A DNA stretch of 32,500 bases from Prorocentrum cordatum (lineage: Eukaryota; Sar; Dinophyceae; Prorocentrales; Prorocentraceae), in NCBI GenBank assembly GCA_963575745.1, contig CAUYUJ010001292.1:1-32500 (forward strand), written 5' to 3'. Numbering within the stretch: position 1 is the first letter of the stretch; each line of letters starts with the position of its first letter. The notes under the pieces were generated by a model, which was not told the origin of the DNA, ran no database searches, and saw only the letters and a program-made list of their open reading frames with translations. The position numbers and the translations under genes are program-made. This document shows, piece after piece, positions 9,221-18,810 of the stretch.

Positions 9221-10622
9221 AATATGGGCCCAACCATGTGCAGCTGTGTGTAACGCAGGTGTGGGTATCGTCCTCGGTGAACATCCCTCTGGGGCCACGA
9301 CGCGTGTGACGGGGTTGCCAAAATTGGCACGGGTACGCCATGCGGACGCTGCCACCAGAGCTGTCGTTGCAGCCCCATCTGAGGCCACGAAACGTGTGAG
9401 GGGTGCCGCCGAAAACCGAAATGCATTAGGGTGGAACACGTGCGCTGAACCAGGGCTTTGGTTGGCTGCGAAACGTGGAAAGGGTTTCCGCGCCCGATAA
9501 GGAGGTTGGTCCCTGCATGCGGACCTGCCAATGAGGCCTTAAGTGGTACACTCACTTGGGGCCACGAATAACGTTGTGAGGGGTGCCCGAAATGGATTGT
9601 GGATACTGCAGGCGGGACTTGCCACGGGGGGCCTTCGGTGGAGCACCCTATGTTGGTAACAGAACGAACTTGTCGAGGGGGTGTGCGCCGGAAATGGAGG
9701 TGGACTGCATGCGACTCTGCCGCATGGAGCCCTTCGGCGGAGCAACAATATGGGGCACGCAACGCGTGAGGGGGTGTGCCGATTATGGGATGAAATGCAT
9801 GCTGACCCCCTGCCTCTGGGGCCTTCGCGGAGCACCCTATGGGGCCACGAGAGTGTGAGGGGTGCGCCGAAATGGAGGTGGGTACTGGCTATTGCGGACC
9901 CTGCCACTGGGGCCTTGGGTGGAGCACCCTATGGGGCCACGAAACGTGTGAAGGGTGCGCCGAGATGGGGGTGGAACTGCATGCGGACCCTGTCACGAGG
10001 GCCTTCGACGGAGCACCCTATGGGGCCACGAAATGTGTGAGGGGTGCGCCGAAATGGGGGTGGAACTGCATGCGGACCCTGCCACTTGGGCCTTCGGCGG
10101 AGCACCCTATCGGGCCACGAAACGTGTGAGGGGTGCGCCGAGATGGGGGTGGAACTGCATGCGGACCCTGCCACTGGGGCCTTGGGCGGAGCACCCTATG
10201 GGGCCACGAAATGTGGAAGGGGTGCGCCGAGATGGAGGTGGAACTGCATGCGGACCCTGCCACTGGGGCCTTGGGCGGAGCACCCTATGGGGCTACGAAA
10301 CGTGTGAGGGGTGCGCCGACATGGGGGTGGAACTGCATGCGGACCCTGCCACTGGGGCCTTGGGTGGAGCACCCTATGGGGCCACGAAACGTGTGAGAGG
10401 TGCGCCGGAATGGAGGTGGAACTGCATGCGGACCCTGCCACTGGGGCCTTTGCTGGAGCTCCCTATGGAGCCACGAAGCGTTGTAATGGGTGTGTGAAAC
10501 GCAGGGAGGAGGGAGGAGAGGGAGGAGGAGGGGGAGGGGGAGGGGGCAGCGGGAGGAAGGTGGGAACGCGGGGCGCTGTCTCTTCAGAACGAGGACCCAA
10601 CACCACAGGATGGTTGGGAACA
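9221..10622 (-). mobile_element. Minisatellite cassette C, inverted (89-bp units)
   Basis: Second inverted copy. Ends are CCCAACCAT at 9229-9237 and ATGGTTGGG at 10610-10618. The subterminal GTGTAACGCAGGTGTGGGTATCG and TTGCCAAAATTGGCAC segments are shared with cassette B. The first units (9410-9830) are strongly diverged and indel-rich; those from 9900 to 10450 are very uniform, with starts 89 bp apart. A purine tract (10500-10560) and the GAGGACCCAACACCACAGG segment close it. Confidence 0.7.
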
Positions 10623-11165
10623 AAAACGGAAACCTCAGGGGGGTCGATGCGGGCCCCTGTGGGATAGTGTAAGTTCGCATTTAGGATGGACACCGGTCAT
10701 AATCATATATGATTTACATACCCGCAAGGGGGGATAACGCCGGGGGGGGGAAGAGTCTATTCTGTTTTTAGAGAGGAGAATTCATCTGCCGAGCTCGAAG
10801 TTGTCAAGTCCATTGCTCGAGCAATCATCCAACCCACCCGCCCGCAACTTGGTTTGCAAAACTCATGCGGCGGCGACTGCGGTGACTGCTGGATGTTGGC
10901 TGGTGCATCTCTGCGGCCGCGCCAGCCTGCGCATGCTCTCGCGCGCAGCGGCCAGCTAGTTTGGTACGACCGACGCGGACGCGGTGGCGCTGACCGCTGG
11001 GCACATCCCAGCGGCGCTGACCGCTGGGCGGGCGCGGTATCATGGCAACGTCGAAAACGGTAGACACGATGATGATAGTAGCGATGTTGGTGGCGATGCT
11101 GACAGCGACGACGGGGCAGCCAGTGACGACGCCGATGCTGATCACGCCGGCGACGATGCCGGCGT
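10623..11165. other. Unassigned spacer with small palindromes
   Basis: No convincing gene. Contains a GGGGGGGGG run at 10742-10750. GGCGCTGACCGCTGGGC occurs twice, around 10986 and 11011, with an 8-bp inverted repeat CCCAGCGG-CGCTGA-CCGCTGGG between them. From about 11060 the sequence is rich in GAC/GAT triplets, similar in position and kind to the (CGA)n tract upstream of cassette A. Confidence 0.5.
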
Positions 11166-11169
11166 CTTC

Positions 11170-11535
11170 GCGTCGGTGATGAAAGTTTTGGAAGGACTTC
11201 GAAATGCGCGCGCGGGCGGCACACGCGCGACAGTAGATCGCATGGTATTTGAAACGGATCGTGCCACCCCAGCACGCGCGCAAGGGCGTTCGAACGATTC
11301 TGACATGCGCGCGCGAAGACCGCTTGGTAGCGTGTTATGAAGATGTGGAAACACCGATGGTTTGCTCAAGGATTCGCAAGAACGCGCGCGCACGCTGTTG
11401 TTGAACATCCGTGTTGCGAAACCTTTTCTTTTGATTTCGAAATCCTTCCCAAGCCGAAGGTTTTTGAAGGATGCTCGGCATGCGCGCCGACGACGCGCGC
11501 GTGCGCACTTCCTCCCATTTTCAGCCAGAGCGAAT
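11170..11535 (+). repeat. GCGC-rich flanking repeat, third copy
   Basis: Diverged copy of the repeat at 690-1165. Shared pieces include GCGCGCAAGGGCGTTCGA, ACATGCGCGCGCGAAG, CCGTGTTGCGAAACC and GACGACGCGCGCGTG. It occupies the same position relative to cassette D as the first two copies do to cassette A, so a block of at least flank plus cassette was duplicated. Confidence 0.65.
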
Positions 11536-11540
11536 TGACA

Positions 11541-12386
11541 CTTTTATTCCCAACCATCCTGTGGTGTGGGGTCCTCGTTTTGAAGAGACAGCGCCCCGCG
11601 TCCCACCTCCTCTCCTCCTCCTCCCCCTCCTCGCCCTCCTCCCTCCTCCCCCTCCTTGCCTCTGCTCTCGGCACACCCCTCACACGTTTCGTAGCCCCAT
11701 AGGGAGCTCCACCGAAGGTCACAGTGGCACAGCCCGCATGCGGTTCCCCCACCCAGGGCAGCGTTTCGTAGCCCCATAGGGAGCTCCACCGAAGGTCCCA
11801 GTGGCACAGCCCGCATGCGGTTCCCCCACCCAGGGCAGCGTTTCGTGGCCCCATAGGGAGCCTCACTCCGAACGTGTCCAGTGGCACGCCCGCATTGCGG
11901 TTACCCCACCCGAGCATATCGTTCGTAGCCCCATAGGGAGCTCCACCGAAGGTCCCAGTGGCACAGCCCGCATGCGGTTCCCCCACCCAGGGCAGCGTTT
12001 CGTGGCCCCATAGGGAACTCCACCTAAGGCCCCAGTCGCGCAGTTCGCATGCGCCCCCCCTCCCCCCCCACCCAGGGCAGCGCTTCGTGGCCCCATAGGT
12101 AGCTCCCCCAAATGTCCCAGTGGCGCAGGTCGCATGCGTCCAGTATTGCGCTTCGTGGCCCCATAGGGAGCTCCACCGAAGGTCCCAGTGGCGCAGTTCG
12201 CATGCGTCCTCCCCGCACCCAGTACAGCGTTTCGTGGCCTCATAGAGAGCTCCACCGAAGGTCCCAGTGGCGCAGTTCGCATGCGTCCCCCCCCCCACCC
12301 AGTACAGCGCTTCGTGGCCCCATAGGGGGCTTCCCCGAATGCGATACCCACAACTGCATATGGTTGGGTCTTTCGCCAGGCTAATT
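11541..12386 (+). mobile_element. Minisatellite cassette D (77-bp units; empty LINE 1 site)
   Basis: Complete short cassette: CCCAACCAT at 11549-11557, polypyrimidine block to about 11675, roughly eight units (phase marks at 11761 and 11838 are 77 bp apart), and ATGGTTGGG at 12360-12368 followed by TCTTTCGCCAGGCTAATTTT. The polypyrimidine block at 11628-11655 is the uninterrupted version of the site where LINE 1 inserted in cassette A. Confidence 0.75.
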
Positions 12387-12424
12387 TTTGATAAACGAGT
12401 GCGCGCGTCTAGTTCCCAGCCAAC

Positions 12425-13690
12425 CCGTGTTATTCCCAACAATCTTGTGGTGTTGGGTCCTCGTTTTGAAGAGGCGGTGCCCCGCGTCTCCTTCTCCTCC
12501 CGCTGCCCCCTCCCTCCTCCCTCCTCCCCCTCCTTGCCTCTGCTCTCGGCACACCCCTCACACGCTTCGTAGCCCCATAGGGAGTTCCACCGAAGGTCCC
12601 AGTGGCACAGCCCGCATGCGGTTCCCCCCACCAGAGCAGCGTTCCGTAGCCCCATAGGGAGCTCCACCGAAGGCCCCAGTGGCACAGCCCGCATGCGGTT
12701 CCCCCACCCAGGGCAGCGCTTCGTGGCCCCGTAGGGAACTCCACCGACGGGGGCGGGGGGGGGGGGGGTCGGAGGGGGGTGGGGGGGGGGGGCGGGGGAG
12801 GGGGGGCCCAGTGGCACTAGCCGCAATGTCGTTCCCCCACCCTGGACGCTTTTCGTAGCTACATATGGTGCTCTCCGCCACCGAATGGTCCCTGCCCGCT
12901 TGCGGTTCCCAACCCGGGCCTCTAGTCGTTCGACGCACTGTTCAGCGTTTCGTGGGACCTTAGGAAACACCACCGAGGTCCAGTGGCCACAGCCCGCATG
13001 CGGTTCCCCACCCAGGGCAGCGTTTCGTAACCCCATAGGGAGCTCCACCGAAGGTGCCAGTGGCACAGCCCGCATGCGGTTCCCACACCCAGGGCAGCGT
13101 TTCGTGGCCCCATAGGGAGCTTCACCGAAGGTCCCAGTGGCACAGCCCGCATGCGGTTCCCCCGCCCAGGGCAGCGCTTCGTAGCCCCATAGGGAACTCC
13201 ACCGAGGGTCCCAGTGGCACAGCCCGCATGCGGTTCCCCCACCTAGGGCAGCGCTTCGTGGCCCCATAGGGAGCTCCACCGAAGGTCCCAGCGGCGCAGT
13301 TTGCATTGCGACCCCACCACCCCCCCCATCCCCACCCCACCCCTCCCAGGGCAGCGCTTTCGTAGCCCCATTGGGTGCTCCACCGATGTCCCAGTGGCGC
13401 AATTAGCATCAAGATTAGCATTGCGTCCCCCCCCACACATTACAGCGCTTCGTGGGCCTCATAGTGGCGCCTCTCGAAGGTCCCTGTGGCGCAGTTCGCA
13501 TTCGCCCCCCCCCCACCCAGTACAGCGCTTCGTGGCCCATTGGGAGCTCCACCGATTAGGTCCCCACATTCGTTTCCGCGCATGCGGGGGTCCCCCCCCC
13601 CAAGGGCAGCGTTTCGTGGCCCCATACGGGGCTCCCCCGAATGCGATACCCACAATTGCATATGGTTGGGTCCTTCGCCAGACTAATTGT
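12425..13690 (+). mobile_element. Minisatellite cassette E (77-bp units)
   Basis: Starts at CCCAACAAT (12435-12443, one mismatch to the other copies), with a polypyrimidine block to about 12540. About 14 units follow, the later ones indel-rich and with long C runs, and the end is ATGGTTGGG at 13662-13670. Only about 40 nt separate it from cassette D. It contains a long G-run block at 12747-12808. Confidence 0.7.
12747..12808 (+). other. G-run block, strong G-quadruplex potential
   Basis: Several runs of 5-15 Gs separated by one to a few other bases, replacing part of a minisatellite unit between CACCGAC and CCCAGTGGCAC. Four-strand G structures are expected from such sequence in single-stranded DNA. 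Exact run lengths may also be sequencing-sensitive. Confidence 0.7.
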
Positions 13691-14156
13691 GTCCTCGTTT
13701 TGAAGAGACTGTCCCCGCGTTCATCCTTCCTCCTCCCTCCTCACCTCCTTCCATCATCATCATCATCATCATCATCCTCATCATCATCATCATCGTCACC
13801 TTCGTGATCATCACCATCAACATCAGCATCCTCACCCCCCAGTGCATCGCTTCGTGGCCCCACGGGGAGCGCCACCGAGGGTCCCCGTGGCGCAGTCCGC
13901 ATGCGTCTCCCTCACCCAGTACAGCGTTTCGTGGCCCCATATGGGCTCCACCGAAGGTTCCTGTGGCGCAGTCCGCATGCGTCTCCCTCACCCAGCACAA
14001 CGTTTCGTGGCCCCAAAGGTCCCCGTGGCGCAGTTCGAATGCGTCTCCCTCACCCAGTACAGCGCTTCGTGGCCCCACGGGGAGCGCCACCGAAGGTCCC
14101 CGTGGCGCAGTCCGCATGCGTTTCCCTCACCCAGTACAGCGCTTCGTGGCCCCATA
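13690..14156 (+). mobile_element. Minisatellite cassette F, 5' part (split by LINE 2)
   Basis: Fused directly to the end of E: the start is truncated and begins within GTCCTCGTTTTGAAGAG. The polypyrimidine block is partly replaced by a (CAT)n-type tract (13751-13830). About four units with GGCGCAGTCCGCATGCGTCT follow. The array is cut at CCCCATA (14150-14156) by LINE 2 and a remnant resumes at 18383. Confidence 0.65.
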
Positions 14157-14220
14157 TAGCCATTTTGGCTCAAGTCAAGGATTGGCTCAAGGCCGAGGCT
14201 CAAGAGTGTCCAGGCTCAAG
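14157..14220 (+). other. Spliced-leader sequence plus three shortened relics
   Basis: TAGCCATTTTGGCTCAAG at 14157-14174 matches the last 18 nt of the 22-nt dinoflagellate spliced leader. It is followed by TTGGCTCAAG (14182-14191), GGCTCAAG (14197-14204) and GGCTCAAG (14213-14220). In dinoflagellates, serial relics of this kind are known from mRNA retrocopies that were trans-spliced again after each return to the genome. It is not a spliced-leader RNA gene, because no GT donor or intron part follows. Confidence 0.85.
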
Positions 14221-14315
14221 GCCCCCCTCGTAGCCACGGCTGGACGCGACTTGGAAAGCTCTTTCCGACCATTCCTGCCTATCCATTCCCACACCTCTAC
14301 TCACATCGCGCCGCA

Positions 14316-15253
14316 ATGAAAAGTCCGAGGGCTAACCTCGACAGCGCCTTTGCGTCGTCCGCCAAACGAGGACCTTCGTCGTCTCCTGTAAAGGAGAAGC
14401 TCGAGAAGATCCAGCGCCTGAAGGAGTCCCTGACTCAGGCACCGGGATCTGGCTCTCAGGGTGGCCCAGCTCATTCTCCGAACATGGAGGTTCTTGAAGC
14501 CATCCAGGCGCTGTCGGCGAAGATGGACAAGATGGCTCTCAAGTCGGACATTGAGGACTTGAAGGGGGACCTTAGTTCAAGAAAGAAATTAAGAATGAGG
14601 TCAAGGTCACTGTTGCGGAGGCCGTCGATCCCATCAATGACCACTGTTGCGACTTAGGCGCCAGAATATTTGTCTTGGAATCTCAATCACCTTCATCCGG
14701 CTCCGACGCACGCACCATCAAGGAATTGCAGAACAGCGTCAGCCGCATGGACCCTGCTCGCCGTCGCGTCGCTTTCGTGGGCTGGCCTGACGACGTCGAT
14801 GCCGATGCCCGCATCGCGAAGATGGAGGCCTTCGTCAAGGATCACTTCAAGACGTTTCGGCCTACTGGTTTCGGTAATGAGTACAAGGGTCCGCACACGA
14901 ATCGCAAGCTTTCCCCAGGCTCCTGGGTCGAATTCTCTAGCGTCGAAGTCGCCAAGGCTTTCCTCTCCAGCGTGTTCTTGTCCAGCATCGAGCTTAACGT
15001 TGGTAGCAAAAAACTGATGATCAAGCCAGCCCGCACAGAGTTGTAACGCAAGCGGAACTACGCCATGCGCAAGGCCGACGAGCTGATCAAGGCTTCCACA
15101 CTGACCGCCGGCAAGCAGGTCAAGATCGAGTGGAAAGTCGACGGCTCCCGGGAGAGGCTCGTGACGGTCAACGGCACCACCGCGTTCAAGCAGGGGGAAC
15201 ATGACGTCAAGGGGGTGTTCCTGGAACCGTTCGCCGACTTCGCTATCCCTTAG
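14316..15253 (+). pseudogene. LINE 2 ORF1: coiled-coil, L1-ORF1p-like RNA-binding protein
   Basis: Starts at ATG 14316. Residues 1-50 are basic and Ser-rich. A coiled-coil-like stretch follows (MEVLEAIQALSAKMDKMALK, SDIEDLKGDL), then a frameshift near 14575-14582, then EIKNEVKVTVAEAVDPINDH in the second frame. From about 14750, RRVAFVGWPDDV...FSSVEVAKAFLSS resembles an RRM, and KADELIKA...RERLVTVNGTTAFKQ resembles the C-terminal domain of L1 ORF1 proteins. An in-frame TAA at 15044-15046 splits RRM and C-terminal parts; the natural-looking end is TAG 15251-15253. Its role would be to coat LINE RNA. The family call is from layout and motif feel, not a search. Confidence 0.65.
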
Positions 15254-15256
15254 GGG

Positions 15257-18200
15257 TTGCTCGGGGCCGCTCATCTTCACGATACCCGTCCACATGCGCT
15301 TCCTGTTCACGTTCCACGGCACGCCCGCCAGCTTCTGGTAGATGAGCGGCCCCAACAGCTGACACCCCGACGCCTACGACGTCGAGGTCCTCGGTCTGTT
15401 TTTGCACGCCACATTCGTCGCCAGCATTGGCTTCAGAATTCGGGTCGTCAGCGCCCTCCTGGCGAAGGCTCGCGGAAATCCGAGCCGGAATCGCCAGATC
15501 CAGAACTGCATTTTTCCACTTTGCTTGTGAATTCGCGCGGTTTTCTTTCGCACCATGCCGAACTTCAGGGTCGACTTGAACTTTTGCATCTTCCCGATAT
15601 CGTGGCAATCACCGAGACTTGGTTAGACAGGTCTGTTACGGAAACTTTGTTGCATGGCTACACTGTCGTATCCCGCCTGGACCGCCGCGACGGCAGACAT
15701 GGTGGTGGTATCATATTGTTCGCAAGCGAGTCCTTTAAGAATTGCGTGGTCCATGTTGGCGATTCTCTTCATGCCGAAAGGTCTTGGCACATCGTCCACA
15801 CGAATATTGGTCCGATGTTGCTAGCTCTTTGGTACCGGCCTCCTGTGCACGGAGAGGTCGGCACCATTCACACTCTATTGAATGAGTGGCGCAGTTACGA
15901 GCAACAGGTCGTGGGCACCATCGTTATGGGCGACATGAACGTGCATCACAGCCAGTGGTTGCGTTTCTCCTCACAGGGTGTATCCACTGAGGGCAGGGTC
16001 CTGTTCGACACTTGCAACCGCATGGGCCTGCAGGAAAAAATTGGGAGACCCACTCGGGGCAACAACCTGTTGGATCTTGTCTTGACGGATTTGTCTTCCG
16101 GCCTGACGTGCAAAGTCCTCCCGCCCATCATTGAGCACGATCATCATGTGGTTTGCGTGTCTACTGCCATGCGCGTGCAGCGTTCTGCACCGACTGTCCG
16201 CGAGCAGTGGTTGTTTCAACAAGCTCAGTGGCCCCTGCTTCGTGCCGAATTGCAGAACATGGATTGGAAATCGCTGTTCGCATCCTGCTCTGCGTCAGCC
16301 GCTGCAGCCAAACTCACAGGTCACATTCTCGATGCGGCGAAACAGTTCATCCCGACTTTCACCGCCGTTGCCCGGAAGTCCACCCACCCGTGGATTAACG
16401 AAGCGTGCGTGGAGCTGATCAGAAGAAAGGTTGAAGCATATGGGACACCGCACTTTGAACGTCGACGGGACGAGTGTTCAGCTGGCCTCCGCCGTCACGA
16501 CGACAAGTACGTGCAGCGCACTCGGAAGCGCATGTTGGACATGCGGCCTTCGTGCAAGAAGTGGCGGGTATTATGTGACTCGTTGCTTCTTCGCGCCAGT
16601 AAGGGGTTGATCGGTATACCCCCGCTGCAGTCGAAGAGTGGGTCGTGGGCCTTGTCTGCCCGTGCAAAAGCCGATCTGTTTGCAGAGACTTTCTGTGATA
16701 AGTTTGGTCTTCCGCCTGAGGTCGACTAAACGTTCTCTTCCGTACATGTGCCAAGCACCTTCTCGATGACCAGCTTCATGCCGATACGATCCCGTGCGGT
16801 TTCACGCATCTTGCGCAGGCTGCGGGAGGACAGCGGCACTGGCCCCGATGGGCTATCATGTCAGATTCTGAAGAAATGCGCTTCGCAGCTAGCTACTCCT
16901 ATTGCCATGCTTGCACGCTTGATTTTGCATAGCGGCGAGTGGCCTGAATCATGGAAGCTTCATTGGCTGAACCCGCTGTTCAAGAAAAAGGTACGTTCGA
17001 ATCCGTCGAATTACCGTGGAATTCACCTCGCATCACAGTTCAGCAAAGTCGTCGAACGTTGCTTCGCTAGCGTGCTGCTCCCTTTCTTCGAGACCAGTGG
17101 AGCATATGGAGGCCACCAGTTCGCCTACCACACGAACCGGGGCTACAAAGACGCTTTGGCATACATGGTGTGTTGCTGGGTCCGTGCTATCTGCTGTGGC
17201 CAGCGGGTGGGAGTGTATTGCTCGGACGTGGCCGGAGCATTCGACAGGGTCAATTCCGACCGCCTCTTGGCTAAATTGCGTGCGTCTGGTGTGTCATCGC
17301 TCCTTCTAGAAGTCATTCGGTCGTGGCTTTCGGGGAGACAGGCGCACGTCAGCGTGGACGGGTTCCTCTCCAAGCCTTTTTTTGCTTCTGGACATGGCGT
17401 TCCAAGGCACGGTTCTGGGTCCGCCGTTTTGGAACGTATTCTATGGTGATGCCGCACTTGCCGTGTCTTCAGCCGATTTCACGGTGTGCGTTTTCGCTGA
17501 CGACCTCAACTGCTGGAAAGAGTTCGAAGGTGTGGCCACAAACGCTTCTATCCTCGCTGCGTGCCACCGGTGCCAGTCTACGAGCGGGGCGCTGCCAACC
17601 AGGTGATTTTCGAGGCGACCAAGGAGAGCATGCACATTCTTGACAAGTGCCGGCCCCACGGGGACGATTTCAAGATCCTCAGTGTACTCTTCGACACAAG
17701 TTGACCATGTATCGTGCTGTTCCAGAGTTCGCTCGCGAAGCATCCTGGCGGTTTCGTGCGCTGCTCCGGTCTGGCAAGTTCTACAGCACTGCCGAGCTCT
17801 TCAGGTCGTTCAAACGCCATGTGGTCTCCTTCGTGGACGGCGCTGCCCCGGCCATCTTTCATGCAACTGATGCAGTCTTGGCTCCGCTAGACGGCTTGCA
17901 GCGTGAGTTTTTGCAGGCGCTCGAGGTCTCCGAAGAACGGGCCCTTTGTGATTACAACCTCGCCCCGGCATGTATGAGACGGGACTTGTCTATTCTAGGC
18001 TTGTTGCACAAAGTTGCTCACGGCAGCGCTCCCCCTGTACTCCGTGCGCTTGTCCCTCCCATGTCGGGCAACCTCGAGAGCCACGGCTTTGTTGGAGGAA
18101 AACGCATGCGCAACAGGGCGCTGCGTGATATAGTTGAGCCGGGTATACATCCCATGATGCACACATCGATTTTCGGTATGGTGTGTATTTTCAATCATCT

Positions 18201-18360
18201 TCCTCAGAAGTTCGTAGATTGCCCCTCTGCGAAACAGTTCCAGAGACGGCTGCGAGCCACGGCGGTCGAAGCTGTCAGATCTGGCCACAGTGCGTGGCAC
18301 TACGTTTACAGCGTGCCGAGCCGCGCTCCGCAATTACCAATCGTGCGCGTTCCAGTCTGA
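15257..18360 (+). pseudogene. LINE 2 ORF2: AP-like endonuclease and reverse transcriptase
   Basis: Follows ORF1 by 3 nt in the same frame; no ATG is evident near the start and the first ~80 residues are low-complexity. Endonuclease motifs: LLVNSRG, DIVAITETWLD (~15590), GIILFA, LLALWYRPP, IVMGDMNVHH (~15920), LLDLVLTD and EHDHHVV (~16135). An in-frame TAA at 16727-16729 interrupts the linker. RT: REDSGTGPDGLSCQILK, LFKKKVRSNPSNYRGIHL, motif A CSDVAGAFDRV (Asp at 17225), motif B GHGVP/QGTVLGPPFWN (a one-base shift near 17403 falls inside it), and motif C FADD at 17493-17504. More shifts near 17576 and 17694 lead to the C-terminal frame (REFLQALEVSEERAL, MRRDLSILGLLHKV) and TGA at 18358-18360. 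All catalytic motifs remain recognisable; the copy cannot make one protein. Confidence 0.85.
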
Positions 18361-18382
18361 GGGTTTGTCGTAGAAAAAAAAG

Positions 18383-18415
18383 GTCCCCGTGGCGCAGTCC
18401 GCATGCGTCTAGTCC
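18383..18415 (+). mobile_element. Cassette F remnant right of LINE 2
   Basis: GGTCCCCGTGGCGCAGTCCG and the following CATGCGTCT are identical to the 77-bp family unit in cassette F (compare 14096-14123). After this the array stops and an unrelated repeat starts. No cassette end is present, so the right part of F has been lost. Confidence 0.7.
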
Positions 18416-18625
18416 GTCCAAAACCATTGTGAAATTGATGATTTTGGCCTCTCGGGGCCCTCTTGTGAGGCCTCTGGGAGGCCACTTGGAGGCCTCTTGG
18501 GCCGTCGTGGGGTCATCCTTGTCGCCTTGGAAGGCTCTTTGGGCGTCTCGGGGGCCTCTTGGGCAGATTTGGGGGCCTCTTGGGGCCCTCTTGGCGCGTT
18601 CTGGGCGGCCTCAGGGACCCCACGG
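18416..18625 (-). repeat. CCAAGA-type phased array, reverse orientation
   Basis: TCTTG/TCTCG/TCTGG motifs recur at 18450, 18461, 18473, 18484, 18495, 18546, 18557, 18578 and 18589, so mostly 10-12 bp or multiples apart, within GGCCTCTTGGGGGCCTC-like sequence. The preceding CCAAAACCATTGTGAAATTG resembles the reverse complement of the T-rich spacer at 26172-26200. It is therefore an inverted copy of the composite repeat at 24240-26975. Confidence 0.6.
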
Positions 18626-18780
18626 GAAATCATCTCTGACAAAGGGTGGCCGGGCGGCGGCCGGGCGGCGGGCGGGGTACTTTTGGCCGGGGCACCTCCA
18701 GGGGCAACCCCGCGCGCGAACTAGAATATTGTTAACCAGTTGCCGGAGATCTTAGCACGCCTCTGGCCCGTTGGGCCGGC
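18626..18780. other. Unassigned GC-rich spacer
   Basis: GGCGGCCGGGCGGCGGGCGGGG-type sequence and a short stretch around TTGTTAACCAGTTGC. No feature recognised. Confidence 0.4.
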
Positions 18781-18810
18781 GAATTGTGCAATTTCTGGTG
18801 TGCAATGTAC

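Larger units (their letters stand above)
14157..18382 (+). mobile_element. LINE 2: non-LTR retrotransposon headed by the spliced leader
   Basis: 4.2-kb element inside cassette F. The 5' end is an 18-nt spliced-leader match with further relics. Then come an ORF1 (coiled coil plus L1-ORF1-like RNA-binding region), an ORF2 with AP-type endonuclease and reverse transcriptase, and an A8 tail at about 18375-18382. Both sides join cassette F sequence (CCCCATA on the left; GGTCCCCGTGGCGCAG on the right). No target duplication is visible; relative to neighbouring units some 13-17 bp of the array appear lost. Several frameshifts and two in-frame TAA codons mark it as dead. The 5' leader implies that a trans-spliced RNA was the template. 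Confidence 0.85.

Noticed and set aside
11366-13402. 678-codon open frame on the - strand
   Set aside because: It runs through the 77-bp minisatellite of cassettes D and E. The unit lacks stops and 77 is not a multiple of three, so every three units read all frames in turn; the peptide is a repeat artefact. The same holds for 6717-8084 (-) and the many 70-180-codon frames at 6.3-10.5 kb.
14104-14125. TGGCGCAGTCCG in minisatellite units, resembling a Pol III A box, with a unit length (77 bp) near that of a tRNA
   Set aside because: No B box/T-loop or acceptor stem pairs up in the unit. A tRNA or SINE origin cannot be supported by eye; a covariance-model search would decide.
14157-14220. A spliced-leader RNA gene
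   Set aside because: The leader is followed by TCAAGG, not by a GT donor and intron with an Sm-like site, and the first four leader bases are absent. It is a leader copy from an mRNA.
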